Assembly (NCBI GenBank): GCA_020725545.1 | Contig: DYEV01000026.1 | Span: 62,001 to 126,000, forward strand | From: Desulfobacca sp. | GTDB lineage: Bacteria > Desulfobacterota > Desulfobaccia > Desulfobaccales > Desulfobaccaceae | Direction of reading: 5' to 3' | DNA length: 64,000 nt | Shown: positions 48,644 to 57,558 of the stretch, one piece after another | Layout of the letters: each line of letters starts with the position of its first letter | Position numbering within the stretch: the stretch's first letter is position 1 | Notes under the pieces: generated by a model | Told to the model about the DNA's origin: nothing | The model's database searches: none | Seen by the model: only the letters and a program-made list of their open reading frames with translations | Translations under genes and position numbers: made by a program

Positions 48644-49432
48644 CTACGCCGCCGGTTGGGCCGGCTGGCTTTGGGGCCTGACGGTCAAGCTCTGCTCAAT
48701 GACCAGGAGATATTTGAGGTAGTTAAAAGCAAATTTCATCAGGGCGATGTCGTCTTCCCGGATAGCCGCCTGGGTTTGGGGATCAACGTCAAAAATCTCC
48801 AAAAACCGGCTTTCGAAGACAAAGCGGCGAAAGTTGTCCAAGTCATAGCTGGCCAGGTAAAAGAGCTGCTGCTTCTTCTCGTCGACGGCCTGCCGAGCAT
48901 TGGAGTCCCGGCGCAGCATCATGGCCTTCCATTCCCGGTTCATCTCATCATACAAATCCGGCTCCTGGTCCACCCGCCAGGAGGCCACGGTCCACTCCGT
49001 TGCTTCTTCGTGGCCTTTACAATAAGGCTCCTTGATCAGGAAGTAAAATTCTTCGATGCCTTCCAGGCCTTCTTCCCGCTGCAGGGTGGCCTGGCCGATG
49101 GGGTAATAGCGGCAGGCGCAGGGTCGGTCCGAGTAGATGGTGCAGCCCTCGGGGGTGACAAAGGCGCATTTATGATTATTTTCGGCCGGCATGAGCAGAT
49201 AAACCAGCGGCAGGCCGGATTTTTCATCAATTTCCATACGGGTATAAGTCCGCAAAAATTCATCCGACCGCATCCCCAAGCGTTGCTTGATGCGGATAAT
49301 GTCATAGGGAGTCAGGGCGATGTCGATGCGGCCGCAGCACTCGGTGAAGCAGGAGATACCGGGATAGCATTTGAATTTAAAGCGGCTGTTCAGGCCCATC
49401 TGGATCGGTCTGACGTCTTTCATACTTTTCAT
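48644..49432 (-). CDS. YkgJ family cysteine-cluster (zinc/iron-chelating) protein
   Basis: FKCYPGISCFTECCGRIDIALTPYDIIRIKQRLGM...CAFVTPEGCTIYSDRPCACRYYPIG. Confidence 0.9.
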   Translation of the reverse strand: MKSMKDVRPIQMGLNSRFKFKCYPGISCFTECCGRIDIALTPYDIIRIKQRLGMRSDEFLRTYTRMEIDEKSGLPLVYLLMPAENNHKCAFVTPEGCTIYSDRPCACRYYPIGQATLQREEGLEGIEEFYFLIKEPYCKGHEEATEWTVASWRVDQEPDLYDEMNREWKAMMLRRDSNARQAVDEKKQQLFYLASYDLDNFRRFVFESRFLEIFDVDPQTQAAIREDDIALMKFAFNYLKYLLVIEQSLTVRPQSQPAQPAA

Positions 49433-49611
49433 ACAACTACTCCTCGGGAATCAATCAATAATGCCGGTTTCCTGAGGCCGAGGCGGTCAGGTACGCAGGC
49501 TTTTCTTAATATACATTATTCTCAGCCGACCGCCAAGGAACTCGGGTGCAGTTTGGTCACAGGAGGGGTTTTGTCAGCAAGGAATCTACGAGGTCGATCA
49601 GTATCCCAACA

Positions 49612-49649
49612 TCGAGAAAAGAAAGCCGGTCCTCCCGAGGAGGACCGGC
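49612..49649 (-). terminator. Strong terminator after qmoC
   Basis: GCCGGTCCTCC-cga-GGAGGACCGGC; minus strand followed by TTTCTTTTC. Confidence 0.85.
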
Positions 49650-49677
49650 GCACGTTGTTATCTTACCTGTTTAACAA

Positions 49678-50820
49678 TTACTCCCGGCCCTGCATTTTGG
49701 CAAAGACCAAGGCAGTGGTCCGGTAGACCAGGTGGGCCATCTTGGTGTAGGGGGCGTAGAAGAACAGGAAGAAGACCGACACCAGATGGAGGAAATACAT
49801 GGGATACGCCAGGGAAGCCAGGTTGGCCAGACGCAGGATCCAGCTCATGGCTCCCGTGACGCCCACGGCCACGATAACCCAGATCAACAGCCAATCAAAG
49901 TAACCGCCGAAACCGGCCCCATTGGCTTTGGCCTGCCGCTGCTGGTAGATCAGATAGATGCCATAGAGCAGCAGGAAAGTGCCCACCAGAGCCACCCATT
50001 TGATGGGTTCGGTGATGCTGAACGGTGATTCCTTGTGGGGAATCAGGCCGAACTTGGAGGCCCATTCATAATAGGCGGACCAGGCGGTGACAATGGCCAG
50101 GGCGATAAAGCCTAACACCAACAACAGGTGGGACGTGGACCGTGCGTAGTTGGTGACGCATTCCTTGAAGCGCTTGTGAACGATGAATTCTTTGAGCACG
50201 TCGATGGTGGCGCTGACCACGCTCTTGTTGCTCAGCTTGGCCTTCCAGGGAGAAATGTCGGCGTTGAGGTCTTTCCAATAGCGCCGCACACCGTTGACAA
50301 AGACAAAGACGGCGAAGCCGGCCGCGGCTACAAAGATGGCGTCCACGGCCAGGAGAGGGAGCATATTGGAATACTTAATTGTACCGGCGGGAATGTTCCC
50401 TAGAGTGCCCGTCAGCTTCATGACAAAGAGGATGACCAGCACCGGGATGGCCAGCAGGACCGGCAAGAACTTGGGCTGGCTGACCATCCGGGCCAACATG
50501 GATGGGAAGGAATAGTGTTCGATGCAGGCCTGGCGCATGGCTCCCAAAACTTCTCCAGGATTGGCACCCCGGGGGCAGTAGGTGGTGCAGTCGCCGCAGT
50601 AATGGCAGGCCCAGATGTCGGGGTCCTTGACGATCTGGTCTTTCAGGCCCCACTGCGCCATGAGCATTTCCTTGCGGGGATACGGCTTGTCGTCCGGGGA
50701 GATGTTGCAGACCACGGAGCAGGTGGCACACTGATAGCATTTCTTCAGTGACTCGCCACCGTATTCCTGCAGGCGTTTGACAAATTCCAGGTCGGATTTG
50801 ATGACAGTTTCATCAGCCAT
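49678..50820 (-). CDS. qmoC: Quinone-interacting membrane-bound oxidoreductase subunit QmoC
   Basis: HdrC-like CYQCATCSVVCNIS / CHYCGDCTTYCPRGANPGEV plus multi-TM cytochrome b-like domain; adjacent to qmoAB. Confidence 0.93.
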   Translation of the reverse strand: MADETVIKSDLEFVKRLQEYGGESLKKCYQCATCSVVCNISPDDKPYPRKEMLMAQWGLKDQIVKDPDIWACHYCGDCTTYCPRGANPGEVLGAMRQACIEHYSFPSMLARMVSQPKFLPVLLAIPVLVILFVMKLTGTLGNIPAGTIKYSNMLPLLAVDAIFVAAAGFAVFVFVNGVRRYWKDLNADISPWKAKLSNKSVVSATIDVLKEFIVHKRFKECVTNYARSTSHLLLVLGFIALAIVTAWSAYYEWASKFGLIPHKESPFSITEPIKWVALVGTFLLLYGIYLIYQQRQAKANGAGFGGYFDWLLIWVIVAVGVTGAMSWILRLANLASLAYPMYFLHLVSVFFLFFYAPYTKMAHLVYRTTALVFAKMQGRE

Positions 50821-50831
50821 GAATTACCCTC

Positions 50832-52970
50832 CTAGAACTCCTTATAGGGGTTCGGCCCGATTTCTTCGACTCTGACCACGAAATCATCGATCAGTTTGGG
50901 CAGCTTGTCGAAGTCGTTGATGGCTACTTCCATAAATTGGGCCCGTTCAGACTCCAAAGCCAAACGGTCCAAGGTTTCCTGCAGCTTGCCCATGCGGTAA
51001 TTGGCCAGCTCGCTGCCCTTGGCAAAATGGCACTGATAATCATCGCCGTATTTACAGCCCATGATCAAGATGCCATCAATACCCCGGGAGAGGGCGTCGG
51101 CAATCCACACCAGGTTGAAGGACCCGAGGCAGCGCACCGAAATGAAACGAACGGCCGGATGCAGTTTCAGGCGGTTCAGGGCCGCGGCATCAATGGCTGG
51201 GTAGGCGTCGTTTTCGCAGACAAAGGCAACTATGCGGGTGCCCTCCTCGGGCACATCCATGGCTTTTATCATAGAGCCGATAATATCCACGCTGAAGTCC
51301 TTGAAGCTGACGATCCGTTCCGGACAGGCCCCCATACAGGTGCCGCAGCGCCGGCAGCGATTGATTTTGTAGAACGGCGTGCCTTTTTCGTCTTCTTCGA
51401 TGGCGCCGAAGGGACATTCTTCCGTACAGCGCTTACAAGCAGTGCAGCGTTGCATGAAGGGATCCGGGAAGGTCTGGTCCCAAGCCCGGGGATGCACGGC
51501 GATGCCCTTGGCGGTATGCTCCAGACACTGATAGGCCTTCAAGGCCGCACCGGCCGCATCTTCCATGGCCGTGGCCATATCCATGGGCTGGCGTACCGCC
51601 CCGGCGGCATAGACGCCGGTCCGCCGGGTCTCATACTGGAAGCAGATGAAGTTGGAGTCAGCAAAACCCTGGAAAAGCTCCAGATCGGGCAAGCCCGGCC
51701 CCTGGCGGTAGTTCAGGTTCAGGACCGGACCTTCTACCGTAGCAGGTACCAGACCGGTGGCCAGGACCACCAGATCGGCCTCCAGTTTGATCTTGTCACC
51801 CAAGAGGGTGTTTTCGGCGATAACCGCCAGGCTGCCGTCATCGGCCACTTCCACGCCGGTGACATCACCCTTGGTCAGGAGGATGCCGGGATCATTCTGG
51901 GCATGTTTATAGAACAGTTCGTTCTGTCCCAGGGTCCGCATATTTTTATAGATGATATAGGCCAGGGAATCCGGGTTCATGGTCCGGACGTATTTGGCCT
52001 GCTTCAAGGAGGTGCCGCAGCAGAAGGCCGAGCAGTAGGGCAGATGATCGGGATCCACCGAACCGGCGCACTGGATGAAGACCACCTTCTGAGCCGGTTT
52101 GCCGTTGGAGGGCCGCAGGATTTTGCCGTCAGCGGCGATCTTTTCCAATTCCCAGTTGGTGACCACATCGTCAGATTTGCCATAACCCAGATGCCCCAGT
52201 TTCGTGGCATCATAGGGTTTGGCCCCGGCGGCCAGGATGACCGCGCCGATCTTATAGATGTCTTCCTTGCCATCGGTCTTGATGGTGACGTCGTAAAGGC
52301 CGGGTTGGCCATCGATCAGAACCACTTCCGACTTGGTCAAGACCTTGATTTTGGGATTGGTCAGGACTTCTTTGATCTTGTTGAAGACCACCGGCACTTC
52401 CAGTTCCTGGTAAGGATATTTCCGGGGCGTTTGCTGGAACAGACCGGCACCCAAGCCGCCCAATTCCGCCTCTTTCTCTACCAGGACCACCTGCTGACCC
52501 AGATTGGCCGCTTCCAGGGCTGCTGTCAGACCGGTGACGCCGCCGCCGATGACCAGGATGGCCCGCTCAATTTCCACGGGCACGCCTTCCGGGATATCGG
52601 CTTTTTTGATCTTGGCACAACCCATGACCACATAGTCTTCGGCCAGGAGCTGGGTTTCTTCGGCCTGGGGTTCCTGGGTCCAGGCCACCAGTTCCCTGAT
52701 GTTGACCCGTTCAATCAGGCAGCCGGGGAAGTCAAATTCCTCGTACTTGACCCGGGGGGAGCAGGCGCAGATAACCAAGCCGTTGATGCCTTCTGCGGCT
52801 ATATCAGTTTTGATGAATTCCAACCCTTCCGGACTGCAGAGGATGGGATGGTTTTTGATATGGGGGATCTTGCCACCTTTCCGGGCCACCTTTTCCAGAC
52901 CTTCAATCTTGACGGCCTCGGCGATGCCGCACCCCTGGCAGATATACACACCGTATTTTCTTTCTTCCAT
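50832..52970 (-). CDS. qmoB: Quinone-interacting membrane-bound oxidoreductase subunit QmoB
   Basis: HdrA-like FAD motif VIGGGVTGLTAALEAANLG, ferredoxin motifs, C-terminal HdrD/MvhD-like region. Confidence 0.93.
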   Translation of the reverse strand: MEERKYGVYICQGCGIAEAVKIEGLEKVARKGGKIPHIKNHPILCSPEGLEFIKTDIAAEGINGLVICACSPRVKYEEFDFPGCLIERVNIRELVAWTQEPQAEETQLLAEDYVVMGCAKIKKADIPEGVPVEIERAILVIGGGVTGLTAALEAANLGQQVVLVEKEAELGGLGAGLFQQTPRKYPYQELEVPVVFNKIKEVLTNPKIKVLTKSEVVLIDGQPGLYDVTIKTDGKEDIYKIGAVILAAGAKPYDATKLGHLGYGKSDDVVTNWELEKIAADGKILRPSNGKPAQKVVFIQCAGSVDPDHLPYCSAFCCGTSLKQAKYVRTMNPDSLAYIIYKNMRTLGQNELFYKHAQNDPGILLTKGDVTGVEVADDGSLAVIAENTLLGDKIKLEADLVVLATGLVPATVEGPVLNLNYRQGPGLPDLELFQGFADSNFICFQYETRRTGVYAAGAVRQPMDMATAMEDAAGAALKAYQCLEHTAKGIAVHPRAWDQTFPDPFMQRCTACKRCTEECPFGAIEEDEKGTPFYKINRCRRCGTCMGACPERIVSFKDFSVDIIGSMIKAMDVPEEGTRIVAFVCENDAYPAIDAAALNRLKLHPAVRFISVRCLGSFNLVWIADALSRGIDGILIMGCKYGDDYQCHFAKGSELANYRMGKLQETLDRLALESERAQFMEVAINDFDKLPKLIDDFVVRVEEIGPNPYKEF

Positions 52971-52973
52971 CTG

Positions 52974-54230
52974 TTACCTCCCTACCAAGCTCTGAAGAGC
53001 CTTGATGGCGGCGCCGGTGCCGTCCTGCACAGACTTGGCCACATCCAGGGGACTCTTCATGGAGCCCACCGCAAAAATGCCGGCGGGCAGACCGGTGGGA
53101 TCAATAAAGCCCTCGTCGGTATATTTCAGGGCCAACGGGATCTTATCGGCTTTGGTGCAGGGCTCCATACCGGCAGCCAGCACCACCAGATCGAAGACCC
53201 GACGGACCTTGTTGCCGGTGGCCGTATCTTCCGCCACCACTTCCACTTTATCCCCGGGGGCCTGGGTGATCTTGGCCACCTTGCCGCGGATCAATTCGAC
53301 ATTTTCCCGATCCCGCACTTTCCAGTAGAACTGTTCATAGCGGCCCGGGGTCCGGATGTCGATATAAAAGATCGCAGCTTGGGCCTCCGGATCCTGATCC
53401 AACAGGTAGGTGGCCTGCTTCAGGGAAGCCATGCAGCAGATGTAGGAACAATAGGGCAGATGATTTTCATCCCGGGAACCGGCACACTGCACAAAGGCGA
53501 CGCTTTTGGGTTCGGCGCCGTCCGAAGGACGTTGAATCTTGCCGCCCGTGGGGCCGTTGGGGGAAGCCAGTCGCTCCATCTGCATATTGTTAATGACATT
53601 GGCTACCTGGCCGAAGCCCAAGTTGTCGATCTTGGTGGCGTCGTAAAGATTCCAGCCGCCGGCCACGACGATGGCGCCCACGTCCACCGTAACGGTCTGG
53701 GGAGCCATGTCCAGCTCAATGGCATTATATTCACAGGCCTTGACGCACTTTTTACAGGCATCGCCCAGGCAGACGCTCATATCAATGACGTATTGATAAG
53801 GAAAGGCCATATCAAAGGGCAGATAAGCCGCCTTGTTGTTGTCCAGGCCATAATTGAAGTCGTTGACCCGTTCCACCGGACAGACTTCCGCACATTTGTT
53901 GCAGGCGACGCACTTGTCATTGACATAGCGGGGCCGCACATTCAAAGTGACATGAAAATCCCCGGCCTGACCGGTGATCTGGGTGACCTCGGTCATGGTA
54001 TAAAAAGTAATATCCGGGTTATTCTTGATCCGTTTAAAGTTAATCTCCAGGCCGCAGGTGGGAGGGCAGAGCTTGGGAAAATATTTATTGAGTTGGGCCA
54101 CTCGGCCGCCCAGATAGGGGGATTTTTCCACCAAAACTACCTGGGCCCCGGTTTCCGCGGCTTCCAACGCCGCGGTCAGGCCGCTCATACCGCCCCCGAT
54201 GACGAGAATCTTCTTATTACTTGCGTTCAC
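52974..54230 (-). CDS. qmoA: Quinone-interacting membrane-bound oxidoreductase subunit QmoA
   Basis: ILVIGGGMSGLTAALEAAETGAQVVLVEKSPYLGGRVAQLNKYFPKLCPPTCGLEINFKRI. Confidence 0.94.
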   Translation of the reverse strand: MNASNKKILVIGGGMSGLTAALEAAETGAQVVLVEKSPYLGGRVAQLNKYFPKLCPPTCGLEINFKRIKNNPDITFYTMTEVTQITGQAGDFHVTLNVRPRYVNDKCVACNKCAEVCPVERVNDFNYGLDNNKAAYLPFDMAFPYQYVIDMSVCLGDACKKCVKACEYNAIELDMAPQTVTVDVGAIVVAGGWNLYDATKIDNLGFGQVANVINNMQMERLASPNGPTGGKIQRPSDGAEPKSVAFVQCAGSRDENHLPYCSYICCMASLKQATYLLDQDPEAQAAIFYIDIRTPGRYEQFYWKVRDRENVELIRGKVAKITQAPGDKVEVVAEDTATGNKVRRVFDLVVLAAGMEPCTKADKIPLALKYTDEGFIDPTGLPAGIFAVGSMKSPLDVAKSVQDGTGAAIKALQSLVGR

Positions 54231-54483
54231 ATCAGACCTCCTTCAGAACTTCCCCGCATCGGATATGGGATAAGGAGTTCCAAAGCTTCAAAAGATGCAC
54301 TCAGATGGTGTGGGTGGGGTGTGTTTGCAGCGTGGCCGCCGGCCAACAAATATCCACCCCAGGCGGATATTCCCCCAGACCCACCCTTTAAGAATGAGGA
54401 GATTGCCACGCGTGACTTTTGGGGGGAAAATTTCCGCATTCTTAAAGGGGGGTTGGAGGGTCTCACAGCGCACACAGAAAATT

Positions 54484-54508
54484 GGCCGTGGCCGGTATGG
54501 CCACGGCC
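54484..54508. other. Perfect 10-bp hairpin in aprA-qmoA spacer
   Basis: GGCCGTGGCC-ggtat-GGCCACGGCC. Confidence 0.9.
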
Positions 54509-54517
54509 ACAGATGTT

Positions 54518-54541
54518 CCCGGGGCGCCAAGGCGCCCCGGG
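54518..54541. other. Perfect 11-bp inverted repeat in aprA-qmoA spacer
   Basis: CCCGGGGCGCC-aa-GGCGCCCCGGG. Confidence 0.9.
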
Positions 54542-54553
54542 GTTGATTCCGGG

Positions 54554-56518
54554 TTACGGTACTAACTGCTTGTAGGGCAGGGTTTCAAATTTCCACTCGT
54601 TGGTGTTCTTGTCATACTGGGAGATGGTGAACACCCGCCACTTATTGTCATCAATGGACAGGAAGTCGGAGCGATAGTAGTAGCCGGGATAACGGCTTTC
54701 TTCCCGGAACAGGATGTGGCGCAGGTGAGCTTCGCCGGAGAGAATCCGGTGATACTGTTCCCAGGCCCGCATCAGTTCGTGGAGATCCCGGGCCGCCATG
54801 CGGTGAGCATCTTCCTTCAGCATGGTGAGGCGTTTCAGACCTTCTTCCAGCATGGGTTTGTTGGTCATATACATGGTGGCGATGCCAGCCACGTATTCGT
54901 CCATAATCTTCTGGAGGCGGCTCTGAACCTGTTTCGGCATCAGGTAGTTGGGGTTGATCTCCGGAGCCGTGGTGTAATCTTTGTATTTCTCATAGATTTC
55001 AAACGGCAGGTAGATCTCGGCGATGACCTCGTCGATGTTCTGCGCGGGTTCCAGTTTGTCATTCTTGTGGTCCAGGATGAAGGCAATGGCGCCCTTGGCC
55101 GCCATACGGCCCTCAGCATGGGAACCGGAGGAGAACTTGTGACCGGAAGCGCCGACGCCATCACCCGCGGTGAAGAGACCTTCGACGGTGGTCATACGGT
55201 CATAGCCCCAGAACCATTCATCGGGGGCGCCCATGTAGTTCTTGGAGGGACCGGAGACCCACAGACCGGCGCAGCCCGCATGGGAGCCCAGCAGATAGGG
55301 TTCAGACGGAATGATTTCCGACGGGACCTTATCGGGTTCCATATTCATGGAGGCCCACAGAGAGGCGGCGGAGATGGACATATCCAGGAAGTCTTCCCAA
55401 GCTTCCGCTTCCAGGTGTTTGAGCTCTTTCTTGGAGAGGACTTTGGCCAGTTCTTGCATGGCCTTGTCGGTATGCATCATGATGGGGCCGCGGCCTTCCC
55501 GCATTTCGATCATGGCAGCATGGTTCCGCAGGCAGGTGCCCGGGCTGTCAGCATAGCCGGGATATTCGGCTTTAACCCGATCCCAGTTCTTGGCCAAGTA
55601 GTCTTCGTTGTAGGCATTGGTGGCCTGGGCTTTGAAGAACAAGAACCAGGCACCCACCGGACCGTAGCCGTCTTTAAAGCGGGCGGGCACGAAGCGGTTT
55701 TCCATGAGAACCATCTTGGCGCCGATTTCCGCCGGCATGGCATAGGTGGAGCCAGCGTTCCAGACGGGATACCAGGCACGGCCCTGACCTTCACCCACGG
55801 ACCGAGGCCGGAAGACGTTGACGACGCCACCGCAGGCCACGATCATGGCTTTGCATTTGAAGACCCAGGTTTTATGTTCACGGACGCTGAAACCCACGGC
55901 GCCGCAGACCCGGTTGGGGTTGTTTTTATCGGTCAACAGTTTAACGATAAACACCCGCTCGTAGATGTTTTCCATGCCCAAGGCGTTTTTGGCAGCCTCG
56001 GCCACGATCACTTTGTAGGATTCACCGTTGATCATGCACTGCCAACGGCCGGACCGGGCGCATTTGCCGCCGTCTTTCAACAGGGGCAGGTTTTCGTCAC
56101 GGGCAGTCTGACCGTCGACGGTATGGTTTTCGGCGTCTTTCTGCCAAATGGGCAGACCCCAATCCTGGAAGTCATACACCGAGATATCCACATGGCAACC
56201 CAGGCTGTGGACCAAGTCTTCCCGGATGATGCCCATGAGGTCGGTGCGGACGTATTTGACGTAATCGTTGACCGGGTTTTCCGGACCCACGTAAGTGTTG
56301 ATGGCGGACAGACCCATGGCCACGGCGCCGGAACGATCCAGGGCGGCTTTGTCTACCAAGGTGACTTTCAGGCCCAAGGTTTTGGCATAAGCAGCAGCTT
56401 CCACGGCGGCGCCACAACAGGCCATACCACCACCTACCAGCAGGAGGTCGGTCTCCACCGTTTCCACTGCGGGTTTCTGACAAAAGGACCATTTACAAAA
56501 TTCTCTTTCCAGAGCCAT
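54554..56518 (-). CDS. aprA: Adenylylsulfate reductase alpha subunit
   Basis: ETDLLLVGGGMACCGAAVEAA, VDKAALDRSGAVAMGLSAINTYVG, NGESYKVIVAEAAKNALG. Confidence 0.97.
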   Translation of the reverse strand: MALEREFCKWSFCQKPAVETVETDLLLVGGGMACCGAAVEAAAYAKTLGLKVTLVDKAALDRSGAVAMGLSAINTYVGPENPVNDYVKYVRTDLMGIIREDLVHSLGCHVDISVYDFQDWGLPIWQKDAENHTVDGQTARDENLPLLKDGGKCARSGRWQCMINGESYKVIVAEAAKNALGMENIYERVFIVKLLTDKNNPNRVCGAVGFSVREHKTWVFKCKAMIVACGGVVNVFRPRSVGEGQGRAWYPVWNAGSTYAMPAEIGAKMVLMENRFVPARFKDGYGPVGAWFLFFKAQATNAYNEDYLAKNWDRVKAEYPGYADSPGTCLRNHAAMIEMREGRGPIMMHTDKAMQELAKVLSKKELKHLEAEAWEDFLDMSISAASLWASMNMEPDKVPSEIIPSEPYLLGSHAGCAGLWVSGPSKNYMGAPDEWFWGYDRMTTVEGLFTAGDGVGASGHKFSSGSHAEGRMAAKGAIAFILDHKNDKLEPAQNIDEVIAEIYLPFEIYEKYKDYTTAPEINPNYLMPKQVQSRLQKIMDEYVAGIATMYMTNKPMLEEGLKRLTMLKEDAHRMAARDLHELMRAWEQYHRILSGEAHLRHILFREESRYPGYYYRSDFLSIDDNKWRVFTISQYDKNTNEWKFETLPYKQLVP

Positions 56519-56558
56519 ATCTCATCTTCCTCCTTAGAATATTCGCTGCTTGGCAGAC

Positions 56559-56981
56559 TTATTCGGTGCGGGCCGCCATGGTGAAGAAACCGGGTTTCTT
56601 CAGGTCGTCGGCGGTGGGCAGAGTCTTGCCCTTCAACACGTCGATGGAGCCTTCCGGCGTCGTCCGGATGGGGAATTTAAACCGTTTCATGGTTTTGCCA
56701 TCCCGGAATTTGATGGTCCACATAATGGAGTCGGTGCCGCGCAGCGGAATGGTGCTGGAACCCAGGGGCATAATGTCGGCATAGTGGCGGACTTCAATGG
56801 CCTGCTGGGGGCAGATCTTGACGCAGTTATAGCATTCCCAGCACTGTTCCGGTTCCTGGTTGTAAGCTTTCTTGCTTTCAGCATTCAGAACCATCAGGTC
56901 GTTGGGGCAGATGTACTGACAAGCGGTCTTGTCCAGAGCTTTACAACCGTCACATTTTTCAGCAATGACATAACTGGGCAT
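56559..56981 (-). CDS. aprB: Adenylylsulfate reductase beta subunit
   Basis: MPSYVIAEKCDGCKALDKTACQYICPNDLMVL, CWECYNCVKICPQQAIEVRHYADIMPLG. Confidence 0.97.
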   Translation of the reverse strand: MPSYVIAEKCDGCKALDKTACQYICPNDLMVLNAESKKAYNQEPEQCWECYNCVKICPQQAIEVRHYADIMPLGSSTIPLRGTDSIMWTIKFRDGKTMKRFKFPIRTTPEGSIDVLKGKTLPTADDLKKPGFFTMAARTE

Positions 56982-57149
56982 TAGTTAAACCTCCTTATAA
57001 ATGGTTGGTTAGAGATGTTTTCAATCAATAGGTAACAGGTTAACTTCGGGATCCGGTCACCTCCTCTCCCTAATTTTACTTAGGGCGATACACTAATTGC
57101 TTTGTCTTAACTTCCACCTTGTATTTTCAAAGGCATCCACGTTCTTGAA

Positions 57150-57473
57150 TTACTGGAAAAATTTTTCGCCTTCTTTTTCAAAGCCGGCAATGAATTCATC
57201 CATCACATTTAAAGATTTTTTAGCCACTACCATGGAATAAATTTTGTCTTTAACATACTTTGGCAACAATTCAATGCTTTTGGTGGTAGCCGCGTCATAT
57301 TTGGCCATCGGGAACAGCTTCAGGACTTTATCCCTTTGGGCCTCATTGCAGGGCACAATCAACACCTTCATCCCTGCCAGCTCTTCTTTCAGCAGGTTGG
57401 CCAACCCGGCCTCTTGCAATGCTTTAAATCTCTCTTCGTTGATCCATATATTAATGGGAAAAGTTTCAGCCAT
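57150..57473 (-). CDS. Uncharacterised 107-aa protein between sat and aprB
   Basis: Complete ORF with upstream GAGG-type RBS, co-directional with sat and apr genes; no family recognised. Confidence 0.75.
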   Translation of the reverse strand: MAETFPINIWINEERFKALQEAGLANLLKEELAGMKVLIVPCNEAQRDKVLKLFPMAKYDAATTKSIELLPKYVKDKIYSMVVAKKSLNVMDEFIAGFEKEGEKFFQ

Positions 57474-57558
57474 GTCCTTTCCTCCTCATAATCAGTCCAA
57501 AATAATAGCCATCAAAGCAATACCAGCAACACGTCACAGTCCGGCGGGATGGTGGACG

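Noticed and set aside
48638-49726. 362-aa plus-strand ORF
   Set aside because: Antisense of the YkgJ-family gene and the qmoC terminator region.
50937-54575. 1212-aa plus-strand ORF
   Set aside because: Antisense shadow of qmoB/qmoA; the minus-strand frames carry clear FAD and ferredoxin motifs.
54716-56584. 622-aa plus-strand ORF
   Set aside because: Antisense of aprA; composition (His/Gly/Phe-rich) typical of a shadow frame.
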